A stretch of 64,000 bases of DNA from Cyprinodon diabolis (Eukaryota > Chordata > Actinopteri > Cyprinodontiformes > Cyprinodontidae). The DNA is taken from assembly GCA_030533445.1 (NCBI GenBank), contig CM060075.1, positions 32,131,196-32,195,195 of the forward strand, read 5' to 3'. Every line of letters begins with the position of its first letter. Positions within the stretch are counted from its first letter, which is position 1. Both the position numbers and the translations under genes were made by a program. Under the pieces are notes generated by a model that saw only the letters and a list, made by a program, of their open reading frames with translations, was not told the DNA's origin and searched no databases. Of the stretch, positions 1 through 12,749 are shown one piece after another.

Positions 1-2030
1 CAGAGGGAGGGGGACAGGTTTGTTTTGATAGAGGATCTGCTTCTCCCATTTTCCAAGTCAATCAGTCAGAAAGATACACTGATATCTTTTGCTGTGGTGA
101 TTTATTGAAGGCTAAGAGTGGCCCAGGAAAAGCTTTATGACTCTACACGGACGTAGCCCTCCATAGATTCAACATCAGTGGTTTGTGTTAATGCCAGGTT
201 AGCGACCATATTTCCTCGGTTGGGAGAAAAACAACTTCTTTAAAAACATTGCTTGTTTATGTCAGAAAAAAACATAAATGATAATAAAATTTTGACCTAC
301 CCTTGATCAAAGAGTTTTACAGACATTATGCCTCGTTTATGAATCATTTTGTGTTAGGAAAGGAAAATGGAAAAATTTGTTTGGTTAAAAAAATGTGCAT
401 TTCCTTTTAAGGCAATATATTTTAGTAGTTATAGTAAATAAATTGATTGTGGTTCGGTATTTACATAAATTATGGAGCAAAAAACGATGATTATCTTACA
501 TATAAATTATTTTAGATGTATGCTATAACCAGACATTAAATTACACCCGATTCTCATTTGTTTGAGATGTCCCTGCATTGGTTTATTTATTCCAATAAAA
601 TATGATTGAACCTCAGGCCAAACGAAAATTTCTCCAAGCATCCTCCTGCTAGTAAATATTATTATTTAAACTCATATAGGCACATTTCATTAACTGTAGT
701 CGACTATGATTAGACATTTATATGATCTTATCGGTAAGCAGAATATGCAGTTGCTTAGGGGCCCCCGACCTCTTTGGGGCCCTGTCACTGACACTTGGTA
801 GGCCCCCTACGCAAAGATCAATGCTGCAGTTCTCTTCCCAAACAGTAGGAGTCACCACTGACAACATAATGTTACTGCACCAAAGGAAAGACGGGATTTT
901 ACTATGATTTAAGAGAAAACTTGCCATCCCGAGGTTCTTCATTAGACCAAAAAATAAAATGATTACTGAAAATCAATTTACTACAGCAACTAAATTCAAG
1001 ATATATGTCACATATTATATAGATTCATTAACACAGTGAAATATTCTAAATGTCGATTTCTGTTCCATATTTTATTTCCAGCTCAGAAAAATGAACTTTC
1101 TGGTAAATTTTGATTAGTTATGACCAATGAAAAAATCGTTTTGATCCAGAAATATGTTACATCTGTGTTAGGATTGTTGACTTAGCATGGGCGGTTCTAG
1201 AAAGGGGCAAGTGCCCCTTTAGAACTGGTTCCGGCCCTTGTTAAGGCCCCTGTACTGGAGACGAGAGCTACGTCCACCCTAATCACTATATATGGCACTA
1301 TGTTAGGGTTACGCCATTTTATATGAGTGCCTGACCATCTGGTGGATGAAAAAGTAGTGGACTTTGGCCCAATGCACTTTGAATAGTAGTGATCATCCAT
1401 GATCACTAGACAAGCAGATATATTCTAGATTTGTTGTGGCGACGACAAATAAAGAAAATGGTGCAGGCACCGTTCAAAAAGAAGTGATCATCTCTCTGAA
1501 CGGTCAGTTAACTAAGTTCACTACAACGTTCACTATATAGTCCCTGCTCTATATAGTGATTGAGGGATTTAGGGGTTAAAGCGGACTTTCAGACCCGGCC
1601 ATAATACTAAGAAAAAAGAATCTAATGTTATAAATAGGAACAGACTTGGTGACCGAGAGTTCCCTTGGAATCATTTCACTCATTTTAGATTATTATTTTT
1701 TTTATTCAAGGTGACAGATTCAGCTATAATAATATAGGATTCCATAAAATGGTTACTATTGGAAAGTTAATTGGAGGGACAAAAGTGTGGTGAAAATGAT
1801 TGACAGCACGAAGAATAACCACAACCTTAAGAGGAATTTAAAGAAAAGAAACATTTGGGGAAAATCCAGAAGTTGTTGAGCTTCTCCATGCTATGCCGTA
1901 AATGCAATAATTCCCTTAGCAGGTTTTTAATGCATTGACCCTACACATTTAGATATTTTAGACTGCTGGAGGACATAGGGACCCCCATTTCATCATTCTA
2001 TCTTTATTCCCCCTATCTCCCATCTCTAAC
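1..2030. other. Intron 1 of ppp2r5b (minus strand), non-coding
   Basis: This AT-rich stretch lies 3' of the splice donor of the ppp2r5b first coding exon, so it should be intron 1, which leaves the window on the left. I found no exon resembling the next part of a B56 subunit. Short GC-rich blocks at about 750-830 and 1186-1260 look like ends of DNA transposons. The small ORFs here have no recognisable motif. Confidence 0.6.
1183..1262. repeat. DNA-transposon end fragment
   Basis: The sequence starts with catgggcggttctaga, the same terminus as the element at 4115-4920, and continues with a related GC-rich block. No matching inverted end was found nearby, so this appears to be a single surviving terminus. 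The family was not identified. Confidence 0.5.
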
Positions 2031-2556
2031 ATGATGCTCTCTCTGCTTTTTGTCATAGTAGCTTCGCTTCGTCTGTTCCTGTTTGGCTGTGACGCCATCC
2101 TGGAGAGAAATATCAGCTGGTCTGCTGCCATCAACACCTTTGTTTACAGATGTTGGAGATCGGCCTGTTTTCCAGTGTCCTGTTTCTCTGACAGTGACTG
2201 GATGTGCTCTCTTCATTCTCTGACATGGGAGCTGGCTCAGTCTGTTTGTTTCCTGGATGGGGCCGCCTTTAACAGCTGCTTTTTGTATCTCTGCTTCTGT
2301 CTCCTTGAACCCAGATGGCTGCTCACACTGAGCCTGGTTCTGCTGGAGGCTTCTTCCTGTTAAAAGGGAGTTTTCCTCTCCACCTTCGCTACAAGCATGC
2401 TTAGTGTGAGGGATTGCATTGGATGCAATCAACTGGTTTTCCTTAGATAGGAAACTTTGAATCAATCTGACTGTATGATCTGGTGAACTGTAAACTGCCT
2501 TGAGATGACATGTGATGTGAATTGGCGCTATATAAATAAACTGAATTGAATTGTAT
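2031..2556 (+). repeat. Non-LTR retrotransposon 3' tail (LINE-like)
   Basis: The 3' part carries the block gttaaaagggagttttcctctcc and ends with ggcgctatataaataaactg followed by a short aattg-type tail. This tail is widespread in teleost, especially percomorph, genomes and is attributed to LINE-type elements. The upstream 300 bp is probably the same 3' UTR. The 150-aa and 110-aa ORFs crossing it are on opposite strands, have no domain and look fortuitous. The exact LINE clade is not assigned. Confidence 0.6.
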
Positions 2557-2634
2557 AGACAGTAGAAACAGACTAAACAAGGAGTATTTTTTGCTTTGAC
2601 ATTGCTTTCTGCCGCATGTGCGTCTCTCTCTCAC

Positions 2635-2827
2635 CTTTGAGCAGGGGCAGCGGGGTGAGCTCCACCTGGGAGCTCTGGTATCGGAACTGGGAAGAGCTGT
2701 GGGACCTCCTCTGCCGCGCTCTGCGCATAGACCTGCGCGGAAAGCCGTCCACCTTCTCCGCTGACGGCACCGAGAAGCTGGTGGTGGGCGAGGAGGGGCT
2801 GGAGGGGGGCAGCTTGGTGGTTTCCAT
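2635..2827 (-). CDS. ppp2r5b: Protein phosphatase 2A B56-beta regulatory subunit, first coding exon
   Basis: This is the first coding exon of a B56-family regulatory subunit, which directs the PP2A core enzyme to its substrates. The translation starts [10 protein letters not shown], contains KVDGF, then an arginine-rich stretch followed by [13 protein letters not shown], and ends ELTPLPLLK. Order and wording match the vertebrate PPP2R5B N-terminus. PPP2R5A shares KVDGF but lacks the METxKLPP start and the [10 protein letters not shown] wording. I chose the ATG at 2827 because it sits in gccgccATGg, a perfect Kozak context; another in-frame ATG 39 bases upstream (2866) has a poorer context. 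The exon holds 64 codons plus one base and ends at 2635 in CTCAAAG followed by GTGAG, a good splice donor. The HEAT-repeat body is encoded by exons outside the window to the left. Confidence 0.9.
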
Positions 2828-3850
2828 GGCGGCTGCAGATGTGGAGCGCGTAAAAGTGCCGCTCAAGGAGGACGGGTTGACGGATGGAGTGGGTGGCTTT
2901 GTGAATCACAGATGGGATAATCAGTTGATTAGGATGAATAGGCGCTGAAGGGGTGGTGTAAAGAGGAGCAGAGGTAGGTGAAGAGGAGGGGGTGGGGGGT
3001 GAAGCGGAGGGGAATGGGGGGGGGGGATATTTCTGGAGGTCCTGTCCTGGTTTGCGCCTCTATGAGAGCCGCATTGATGGCAACATCCCTTGAACCTCCT
3101 GGTTGGTTTTGCAGATGTAAAATGGCTTGTGGATCATTCCAAGTGATGCTGAGACGCACTCTGCTGCTGTGCTGGCGTCACACAGGCTCGGCCTAAATAT
3201 GGATGTTCATTCAAGATAATACAGCCGGTTTAACAAATATATATATAATAATCCCAGATAAATAAACAGATTCCAAAGCAGTTTGCTGTTTATCCTCTTT
3301 AAATGGGATCAGTGTCCGGTCCTGGCGGTGGATGATGATATAATAAAATCATCAATCTGGGCCCACCTTGGCTGCCGCATCACTGGTGTCCTTCTCTCTT
3401 GTTTTTATAGCATCTCCCGGTTGTCTCAACCCTCGCGCTTGGTAATCTGGGAATAGAACTGGCTCCTCAAAGCTTGGCGATTGTCCCTTTCTCCTCCACC
3501 TCCTCCTCCTCCTGCCACCGTTATCAGGGCGGAGGAACAAACGGAGCCGACATGTGCAGGTCCTCCTCAGCTGAGGCGCGCTCCGCTTCCACCTCCGAAT
3601 GAGGAGGAACCAGACAAAGAGAGAGGGGAGGCAGCAGCTCCTTGTAGAGAAAAGCAAACCCTCTAAACCTGCGGTATGTGGGCTACAACAACATCAGGTC
3701 TTTATGTATAAACATATGCAGCTGTCGGACTGATCCGTCCTGTTGTCGTCCTCCTTCTCGGTTCCCGTTATCCGGTTATTACAGCGCCTTGGAGATTTGC
3801 GTCAAAGCGCACAGGACCACAGGAAGTGATCCAGTCGGCCTTTTCAAATT
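2828..3850 (-). promoter_or_regulatory. Upstream / 5' UTR and CpG-richer promoter region of ppp2r5b
   Basis: Sequence upstream of the start codon is much more GC- and CpG-rich than its surroundings, mainly at 2640-3070 and 3360-3850, as expected for a housekeeping vertebrate promoter. It includes a CCT/CTC-rich tract near 3490-3520 and gcgctccgc-type blocks. I see no clear TATA box. Whether a separate 5' UTR exon exists cannot be decided from sequence alone. The small ORFs at 2978-3196, 3352-3657 and 3678-3959 show no domain. Confidence 0.5.
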
Positions 3851-4114
3851 AAACCCAAGTTCATCAATACATTTTATTTATTTATTTATTTTTGTTTTTA
3901 TTTTGGATGACTTAACTTTTTTTCTTTCATTGCAAAAAAGAACATACATAGAACAGTAATAATTACAAACATAAAGGGCTTTACAGAACAGAACTATTAT
4001 TTTAAAATGTAAAAATCAAATCAAATGCTCCAGTGTTATAATTCTTTAAGGGCAGTTATAATTTGCATGGCTTTAGCATTTGAACTAAATTTAAGGATTC
4101 TATGTAGATATTAA

Positions 4115-4920
4115 CCATGGGCGGTTCTAGACAGGGGCCAACGGGGGCCAGTGCCCCTGTAGATCATGTCCTAAAAAGAATCTAAAAATAAACAACATTT
4201 ATTCAAATAAGTGTTTTTTTCCCCTTAAGCAGGTTATGAATATAGTCTGCCATAGGAGTGGGTGTTTTCCCTTTAAAATAAGGTTAGGGCTGCAACTAAC
4301 AACTTTTTTGCAAATCGATTAATCTGTCGATTATTTTTTCAATTAATTGATTAATAGCCAAATGTTCCTAAAAGAATGTTTTTCACCAGTTGAAACTAAA
4401 ACTTTTCCACTTGAGTAGTTCTGGATAGAGCACATTGACAGATAAAAACGTTTTTGTTCTTTTTATCTTAAATGCTAAATGTTTGCACATTTTTTAAACA
4501 ATTTTGGTATAACTGCTGCTAAATGTAGGTTTCTCTGTCAGCTAAAGGCATGTTTCACAGTCTCTCTACTCCAGTTAAGGATTGGTCGATCACTTAATTA
4601 GTTGACGAGCATTTCAATAATTGATTAATCACAATTAATCTGATGATTTTTTATTTATTTTTTTTTTGCCCTAAATAAGGTAATTAAATATATAGGCACT
4701 TAAAATAACATAATAAAGTTTTATTTTTTCTTATTTTAAACATTCATAAATCATATTATTCTATTGGAAATTGTCTCAAATCAACTTAAATTGAGGGAAA
4801 GTACACTTATTTTATGAAAAAAATTACTGTTGTGTAAACTTTTGCATTGTGTTTTTTCATAACAGAATATTATAACAGGACCACTGGCCCCTGTAGGCCG
4901 CTGTCTAGAACCGCCCATGG
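4115..4920. mobile_element. Non-autonomous DNA transposon (MITE) with long inverted ends
   Basis: The left end ccatgggcggttctagacag is answered by its reverse complement at 4902-4920, and the next bases (gggcc-rich, cagtgcccctg / ccactggcccctg) are also inverted. There is no coding capacity. Its interior was split by the hAT insertion at 4285-4673, which leaves about 410 bp of original element. I could not define a target-site duplication, so the superfamily is open. Confidence 0.7.
4285..4673. mobile_element. hAT-type MITE nested in the 4115-4920 element
   Basis: The element starts tagggctgcaactaac and ends ttttgccctaa-like, giving short inverted ends (TAGGGC / GCCCTA). It is bounded by a perfect 8-bp direct repeat, aataaggt, at 4277-4284 and 4674-4681, the length typical of hAT transposition. 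The interior is AT-rich with several attaatc / gattaat motifs and no ORF. Confidence 0.8.
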
Positions 4921-6483
4921 AGGGGACGGTTTGATCAGAGCAATGAACAGTGTCGTTTTTGCCATACATAGCAATTTGATTGTGGGTAAAACATTTTTTA
5001 AGTTTGTTGTCAGACTAAAAAGTGCAGATTTCTATGTGGACAGAATGGAGAAAAAAGTTTTTCCCACCATCACACAATAGCACACTAATTTGTATTGATC
5101 TATTAGAATGAAATATAAATGCTTTAATCAAAGTTTGAGGCTTTAACAATTTACCAATCACTGTTATATGAATTGCAATCTCTTTGTTGAACGTATAAGA
5201 ATATACTTTGTTATTTATACAAGCTCATAATTCAAAATGTATCTTATTTTGATGTCATATTCATTAGGCTATACACAATAAATAGATTGTGTATAGATTA
5301 AATAGGAAGAATAACGCTGTTCATAAAATAACAAAATTAAAATACAGCATTAGTGTCTGTACAAATTATGTGGTTTTAATTTGAAACTGATAAATGGAGA
5401 TGAACATTTTCCAGATGCATTAACTGATCTTGCTTTATTTTGAAAGCTTTAACCGGAAGCGCCCTTGACCCACTATCGAAGACTTGACTTATTTTAAAGC
5501 CGAAAGGTGGTGCAAGACGAGAGAGAAAGACTTCTCACTGCAGATGACGCTACGGCACTGATTTATTTATTTATTTATTTATATGCCTTATTTATTTTAG
5601 GTATACTGTGAGATTTTAATTGAGGTCAGGAGAATATTAGTGGCTTTCCTAATAGCTGTCTGCAGAAAAGCTGCAACACCAGTTTGATTTGGTCTTAAAT
5701 GATATCTCCATCTGACCTCCAGCAGCTCTTTGACGTCCATCGATGTCTTAATCCAATCCCTTCACCCCCTCTCCCTCCCTCCGCCCAATAAGGTTGTAAG
5801 TTGAGTATCAAGCCGCCTCCTATTGTTCTCAATGAAACCGTCAAATGCGCAGATATCCTGCTGCTCTCATCTGATCTGTTTCTTTTTTATTCATATTTTC
5901 TTTTACTCTCTCTCTTTCTGCCATATAAGCAATACTAACTTCAGTGCTGAATGAGTAATAGTTGGATAAGAGTCAAATATTGCATACAGACCATAGGCAT
6001 ATATATCTATTTATTATTATTTGTTTGTTTTTGTAGTATCAGCAGTATTGATATGTCAATGTAGGTGCTACCATCTGCATAGTTTGACTTAAAGCCATCA
6101 AACTAGTCAAGAAAACCATTACACTCTAAATATTTTAACACACTTTAGGATTTATATAATTTATTAAAGATAACAGAAGTCTTTTCTTATTAAATAAACC
6201 TTAATAATGAATAATCCTCAGTTTAATATAGCTTATTTATTTGAAATACATTATCAGGTTTATGTATTTAGAACTAATAAAGTATACTTACTCAAAATTA
6301 AAAGTAATGAGTGTATTTATTTCAAATACATTGTTTGAAATTTGCTATTGTTTGACTTGCAAAATGATCAGCTTACCTTCATGCAATTATAAAATTATAG
6401 ATTTAAATGAGAAACACCAATATTAGCTTTTACAATCAAAGCCCCTTATTATAAGATCACTTGTTATAATAACTTGATATAAC
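4921..6483. other. AT-rich non-coding DNA
   Basis: No gene is supported. A (TTTA)n run lies at about 5560-5583. The stretch 5700-5900 is less AT-rich and contains cctattgttctcaatg, a small inverted SOX-like pair, and could be a conserved non-coding element, but this is speculative. The ORF at 6241-6426 is low-complexity AT-rich sequence. Confidence 0.5.
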
Positions 6484-7245
6484 TGTCATGATTTTACTGA
6501 AGTTCAGACCCAAATGCAGAAGACCAAACAGGGAGACCAGGGGAAAAGGTTTAACAGGTTTTATTGAAGAGATATTGCAGAGAGAAGTGTTGGGAAGGCA
6601 CAGCGATTAGTTCAGGCTCAGTGGGAAAATAGATTTGTGAACTTGGAGAAGAGGATCTAGTTGCTGATTCACGTTTCCAGAGAAGTTGTTGAATCTTTGA
6701 CTCCAGTCTGTATGCTGTAGTACCAGTGTTTGTCTGATTCGGTGGAGGGCGGAACAGGGTTTACTCAGAATGTGGTTGTTTGTAGGTGAACGGAGAAACT
6801 GACTGCCACTCAGATTTCCTGCGGTACTTGAACGGGTCCTAATGGAGATGAATCCCTTTCTCAGTGTGAAGCTCATACGATCTCTTGGGGAAAGTGGATC
6901 CAAACCTCCTGTTTGAACCCCAGCTCAGTTTGAAGCTCAGTTGATCCTTCCAGGGAGAGAAGGTCAGAAAAATCGAGTTTGCAGGATGACTTCCTGCCAA
7001 GAGGCAAAAGACAAACAATGTAAAAACTCAGGTTGACAAGAACTCAGTTTGACTCAGCTTGGCTAGTGTACCCATAACTGGCAAACACTCTGGCGTTGAG
7101 GTAGTGGCAGTCAGCAGCTTAAAAACGCTCCATTAACGAGGAAACCATCAGCAGGTGTGTGAGGAGGCGGACCAGAACCAGGCGCCTCCTGGTGGAGGAA
7201 GGGAGACAAACACAGAACACAAACACACAGACAGGAGTCCTGACA
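6484..7245 (-). repeat. LTR-like repeat, possible solo LTR
   Basis: The 762-bp block runs from TGTCATGA to CCTGACA, so its ends are the inverted TGTCA / TGACA, starting TG and ending CA as LTRs do. On the minus strand it carries AATAAA (at about 6559-6564 reading as ttttattg on plus) near its 3' end, consistent with an LTR polyadenylation signal. Flanks are ataac and attac, at best an imperfect 5-bp duplication. No gag/pol sequence is present. A non-autonomous DNA element with TIRs is the alternative. Confidence 0.5.
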
Positions 7246-7504
7246 ATTACATTTTGCTTCATAGCCACCAAATGAGAATTTATCGGTATTCAACTGAATA
7301 AAACCTATTAAATTTAACAAAACAATTAATCCACACTGCAAAAGTTATTGTCTGTGACTTGAGAAGAAGACTCAGTTTGTGCAAAGGTCTTTCAAGCATG
7401 CTGTTTTTTATGGTGTTAGATTGCTGCCAAAAACCAGATGAGCGTAATAAGCAATTAGAATAGTGAAATTAATCATTAATTAATTAATCACAACCGTGCA
7501 TTTA

Positions 7505-8872
7505 AAACAGTGGTGTCAAAAGTACACACATTGGTTACTTAAGTAGAAGTATAGATACTGCAGTTTAAAAATTGAAAGCTCAATTTTTCGACTATTTTGA
7601 AAAATTCTTTGAGATAGGGCCAAGGATGAGGGAGGTCATGTTGGTCTGCGTCTCCATCTCCCAATAAGCTCTCACCTGTGTCCGACCTTTCAGACATTTC
7701 AACATCTTTTTCTGAATCCAACATTGTAGCATGGCATAGACAATTCATGTTTGCAGTTTGAAGAACACCTGCTTATTTTTGATGACTTCTTTTAGCTAAC
7801 CAATGAGTGTTTGCATTATATGACTTATCCAATCACTGTGGTTTTCACAAGATGTGGATGGCGCCAATGATCTGAGTTGGATGGTGCACATCACCTGAAA
7901 TAACTATTTATATACATTGAACCAAAGCCAATAGTAACGAGTAATGTTTGTTATAAAAATGTAAGGAATTTTTGGTTGAGTAACAATGTAGGTATATTAC
8001 AAGTTTGTGACAACATTTATAATAGTTAATGATAAACCATTAGGGATAAGGTGTAATGAAAACAGGAGCTTTCCGAAGCATCCTAGGTTCGCAGTGAGTG
8101 TGTACAGTAATTACTGCCACTGAGGGAGTGCACATGCTATCCTTGCTGTGTACCTAATACAAAGGGTTTGAGGCATATTTGTAACAATGGCGGTCCATGG
8201 GTTAAATGACTTTTAATGTGGAACTATTGTTAGCGCCAGCCATCATGTTGAAGCAAAAAGAAAGTACTACATATGTAAGAAACCATGGGTTCTGTTATTT
8301 GCACAGAAGAATAGGAAACATTTTATTGCATGAAAACCAACATCTGTGGTTCTGCTTTTAATTTGCAAGTTTTATTCCGTGACATTATTTATCTTACATG
8401 AGATCCCTGTCAAATCACATTTGCTTCTTGATTCACATTATTTCTAATGATTACTATGAATCAGGAGTCACTGCAATGATAAGAGGAATGTGTTGATATT
8501 AAAATCATGGAGATGCTGGGGATTGAACCCAGGACCTTGCAGATGATTTACTTTAGCTAACCAATGAGTGTTTGCGTTATATGACTTATCCAATCACAGT
8601 GGTTTTCACTAGATGTGGATGGCGCCAATGATCTGAGTTGGATGGCGCACATCACCTGAAATAACTATTTATATACATTGAACCGAAGCCAATAGTAACG
8701 GGTAACGTTTGTTATAAAAGTGTAAGGAATTTTTGGTTGAGTAACAATGTAGGTATATTACAAGTTTGTGACAACATTTAAAATAGTTAATGGTAAACCA
8801 TTAGGCCCTAATGATTAGGGACTAGGTGTAATGAAAACAGGAGCTTTCTGAAGCTTCCTGGGTTCACAATGG
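7505..8872. repeat. Old hAT/tRNA-Ala monomer, left part (array edge)
   Basis: This is the leftmost recognisable array monomer. It starts with the hAT terminus cagtggtgtcaaaagtac, then carries the block shared with all monomers (gatagggccaaggatg, ctccatctcccaat, tccgacctttcagacattt). Read on the minus strand (7539-7748) it still encodes an exon-like peptide with HPWPYLKEFFKIV, a motif typical of N-terminal exons of teleost hAT transposases. It includes an internal duplication: the CCAAT-rich segment at 7795-8060 recurs at 8552-8830. It ends where the Harbinger element inserted. Confidence 0.7.
8508..8540 (-). pseudogene. tRNA-Ala fragment (3' half only)
   Basis: Only the acceptor 3' strand, the T arm and part of the variable region survive. 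The sequence matches the array tRNAs as far as cccaggacct and then jumps to monomer sequence (gatgatttac) that belongs elsewhere. The anticodon arm, D arm and 5' acceptor strand are missing, so no tRNA can form. Confidence 0.85.
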
Positions 8873-9094
8873 CTGCGTCTCAATTCGCAGGCTGCGTACT
8901 TGGTAGGATGCATTTTGAGGCCGGTGACGTCACAACGCTGCGCGGAGGCCGTCCCATTTGGCAAAAATTCTGCGGACGCTTAAAATGCAGCCTCAAAATG
9001 CGTCCTCCTTTTCCCCGAATTCTGAGGATGCATCGCTACCGTCCTTAGTGGCCTCGCCTCCCACTAGATTTCCTGAGGTGCTTTGCGCGCTTCT

Positions 9095-9168
9095 TCTTTT
9101 TTTTTTTTTTTTTTTTTTTTTGTTGAAGAAAAAGAAGAAAAAGAGAGAAAAGAAAAAAGGTGGAAAAA
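9095..9168. repeat. Poly(T) tract followed by A-rich low-complexity sequence
   Basis: More than 20 consecutive T residues are followed by an AAG/AAAG-rich stretch just before the ATG of the Myb-like gene. Small ORFs reading through it on both strands are low-complexity artefacts. Confidence 0.85.
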
Positions 9169-10902
<1,734 letters not shown>

Positions 10903-10948
10903 TTTAACCCTGAAATGAGAACAGCTAAAATGTGATTCTACTTGCCAT

Positions 10949-12610
10949 CTAAATGTAATCCTGGTCGGGTAGACCCTCCTCCAGGGCAGACACAACGGCA
11001 GACAGCTGGTCCCGCCAGTGAGCACAGCGCATGCAGTTATGACCTGTAGAAAAAACAAGACAAGAAACATTTTATAGTATATTTGAAGAAATTAATTTAA
11101 AGCTTTTTATCATTTATCTATAAGCAATAATTCTCTCATTTAGTAACATACCTGAGGCACAAAGGTGTGGTGCACCTCCAGCGCTTGGAGGAAGATGGCC
11201 CTGAACCTCGTCTTCATCATCCCAAAGGCACGATCTATGATGGCGCGTGCCCTGGAATGATGGCTGTTAAAGCGCAGGGCTCCCACACCTTGTACCGGCC
11301 GCTTGAAAGGCGTGATGAGGGGGAGTGGGTGTTGGAGACACGGGTACCCACCATCTGCCAAGATGAAGTGGCCCGGAGGAGGGTAGATGGCCCGCCTGTA
11401 CAGTGGGCTGTTCCGGAGCACTCTGGAGTCATGCACCGACCCCGGCCAGCCCACGTACGTGTCGATGAAGCGGCCCTGATGGTCACAAACTGCCTGTAAA
11501 ATGATTGAGGAGAACAGTTTCCTGTTCCGATAGCAGTGACCATCAGGACCGCTTGGAGGCTTGATCCTCACATGGCAGCCGTCGATCGCTCCAGCAGCTT
11601 TCAGAAAAGCTCTGTGTCCTGCCAGACCTTCAAACCCCTGGGTTACTGCTGCCAGGTCTTTTGCAGTTTTGGGGAGGCAGATGACTCGGTGGCGGATGGC
11701 CACCCCCTCCTCAGTAACCCGGTGGACGATGCGGTGAACTGTGAAGCGAGGCATCCCGAACACCATAGCCACCACTCTGTAGGATGCCCCACTCGCTAGC
11801 CAGAAGAGAAGACCAAGGTCTCTATTGTGGCCTCCCATCCGTGTCTTCTTTCCTGGCAGAGAAGGTCCAGCAGCATCACCAGAGACTCTCTGCTCAGCCG
11901 AAAGTCTGGTCTGGTGTCGTGATTGTTAAAAAATAATTGTAGAACAGGAACATTCAGGTTGATCCGGCAGTACATCGGCCTTGTCTGGATAGAGAGATGA
12001 AGGTTGAGAACAGGATTAGATGATAGCAATTTCATTTTAGCTGATACAATTCTAGTGAATGTTAACCCCTTAACGCCTGGTGTTGCCAATTTGGGACCAA
12101 ACAATTCTGGCCTTTACTTATTTTACTTCATCTAAATCCATTATTTAACTTTTTTTTTTCGTTTTTTATTTTACCTGTATTATTTTTCTGTTATATAATT
12201 GCAAATAAAATCAGGCAGTAAGTGGATAACAATTTAGACAAATAAAGGATTTATTTCTCAATAATACAGTTTGCCTTCTCCACACAACAGTAGTGATAGT
12301 GAAAGTGGTGATTTAAGTCAGTTACTTACAGGGATTGTAAACATGTAATTAACTATTCAATTCAAATTACTAAAGTTACAAACAAGCTTATACCAAGTCT
12401 TAAAAATATATCTAAAATTTGATATTAAATGATATTCGTCAATCTGCTGACAAGTGTTTGATAAATAACTGGTATATTCTGATCATTAGCAGACCCTAGT
12501 GGGGGGAAATAATAGAAGGTAAATGTTACCTCTCCACTGCGCCCTGCCAGTCTCAAATGTATCTGTCGCCGGTTTTGCTGCCGGCGAATCCGACTCTCCT
12601 CCTCCAACAT
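10949..12610 (-). pseudogene. PIF/Harbinger DDE transposase (HARBI1-like), frameshifted
   Basis: Exon 1 (12530-12610) starts MLEEESRIRRQQNRRQ and ends at a GTAAC donor. It joins in phase 0 to exon 2 (starts 11984 after a ctatccag acceptor), which runs to a CAG/GTATGT donor at about 11148. Exon 2 carries a helix-turn-helix (GMPRFTVHRIVHRV), AIDGCHVRI with the first catalytic Asp, GWPGSVHDSRVLR, ADGGYP and IIDRAFGMMKTRFR. The last block usually has Glu (IERAFG), so the third catalytic residue is Asp here. Near 11811-11818 one base is missing: LCQERRHGW..TIETLVF is in one frame and FWLASGASYRVV in another. Exon 3 (10949-11043) begins VITACAVL but the expected C-terminal WRDQLSAVVSALEEG is in a different frame and ends at the stop codon at 10949-10951, suggesting an internal deletion. 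The host HARBI1 gene is excluded by the TIRs, the adjacent Myb-like partner and the insertion site. Confidence 0.88.
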
Positions 12611-12749
12611 CAAGTAAATTAAAAAAATAAAATAAAAATTTCAGTTTCTATTTCGCTAGATTCTGATTAATGGCGCGGTTTTTCCCGGGCTTTGTATAGA
12701 CGTGATGACGTCGTGACGTAACCAGGAAGTGCTGCAAAGGCTAGACCGT

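Noticed and set aside
2013..2465. Minus-strand 150-aa ORF and overlapping plus-strand 110-aa ORF
   Set aside because: They lie over a LINE-type 3' tail, show no domain, and overlap on opposite strands.
2616..2948. Plus-strand 110-aa and minus-strand 92-aa ORFs over the ppp2r5b exon
   Set aside because: Other frames of the real exon; only the frame 2635-2827 on the minus strand matches a known protein and ends at a splice donor.
11167..11799. Plus-strand ORFs of 110 and 87 aa
   Set aside because: Antisense shadows of the Harbinger transposase exon.
11140..11838. The transposase as the host HARBI1 gene
   Set aside because: It is frameshifted, lies between transposon TIRs beside a Myb-like partner gene, and interrupts a tRNA monomer.
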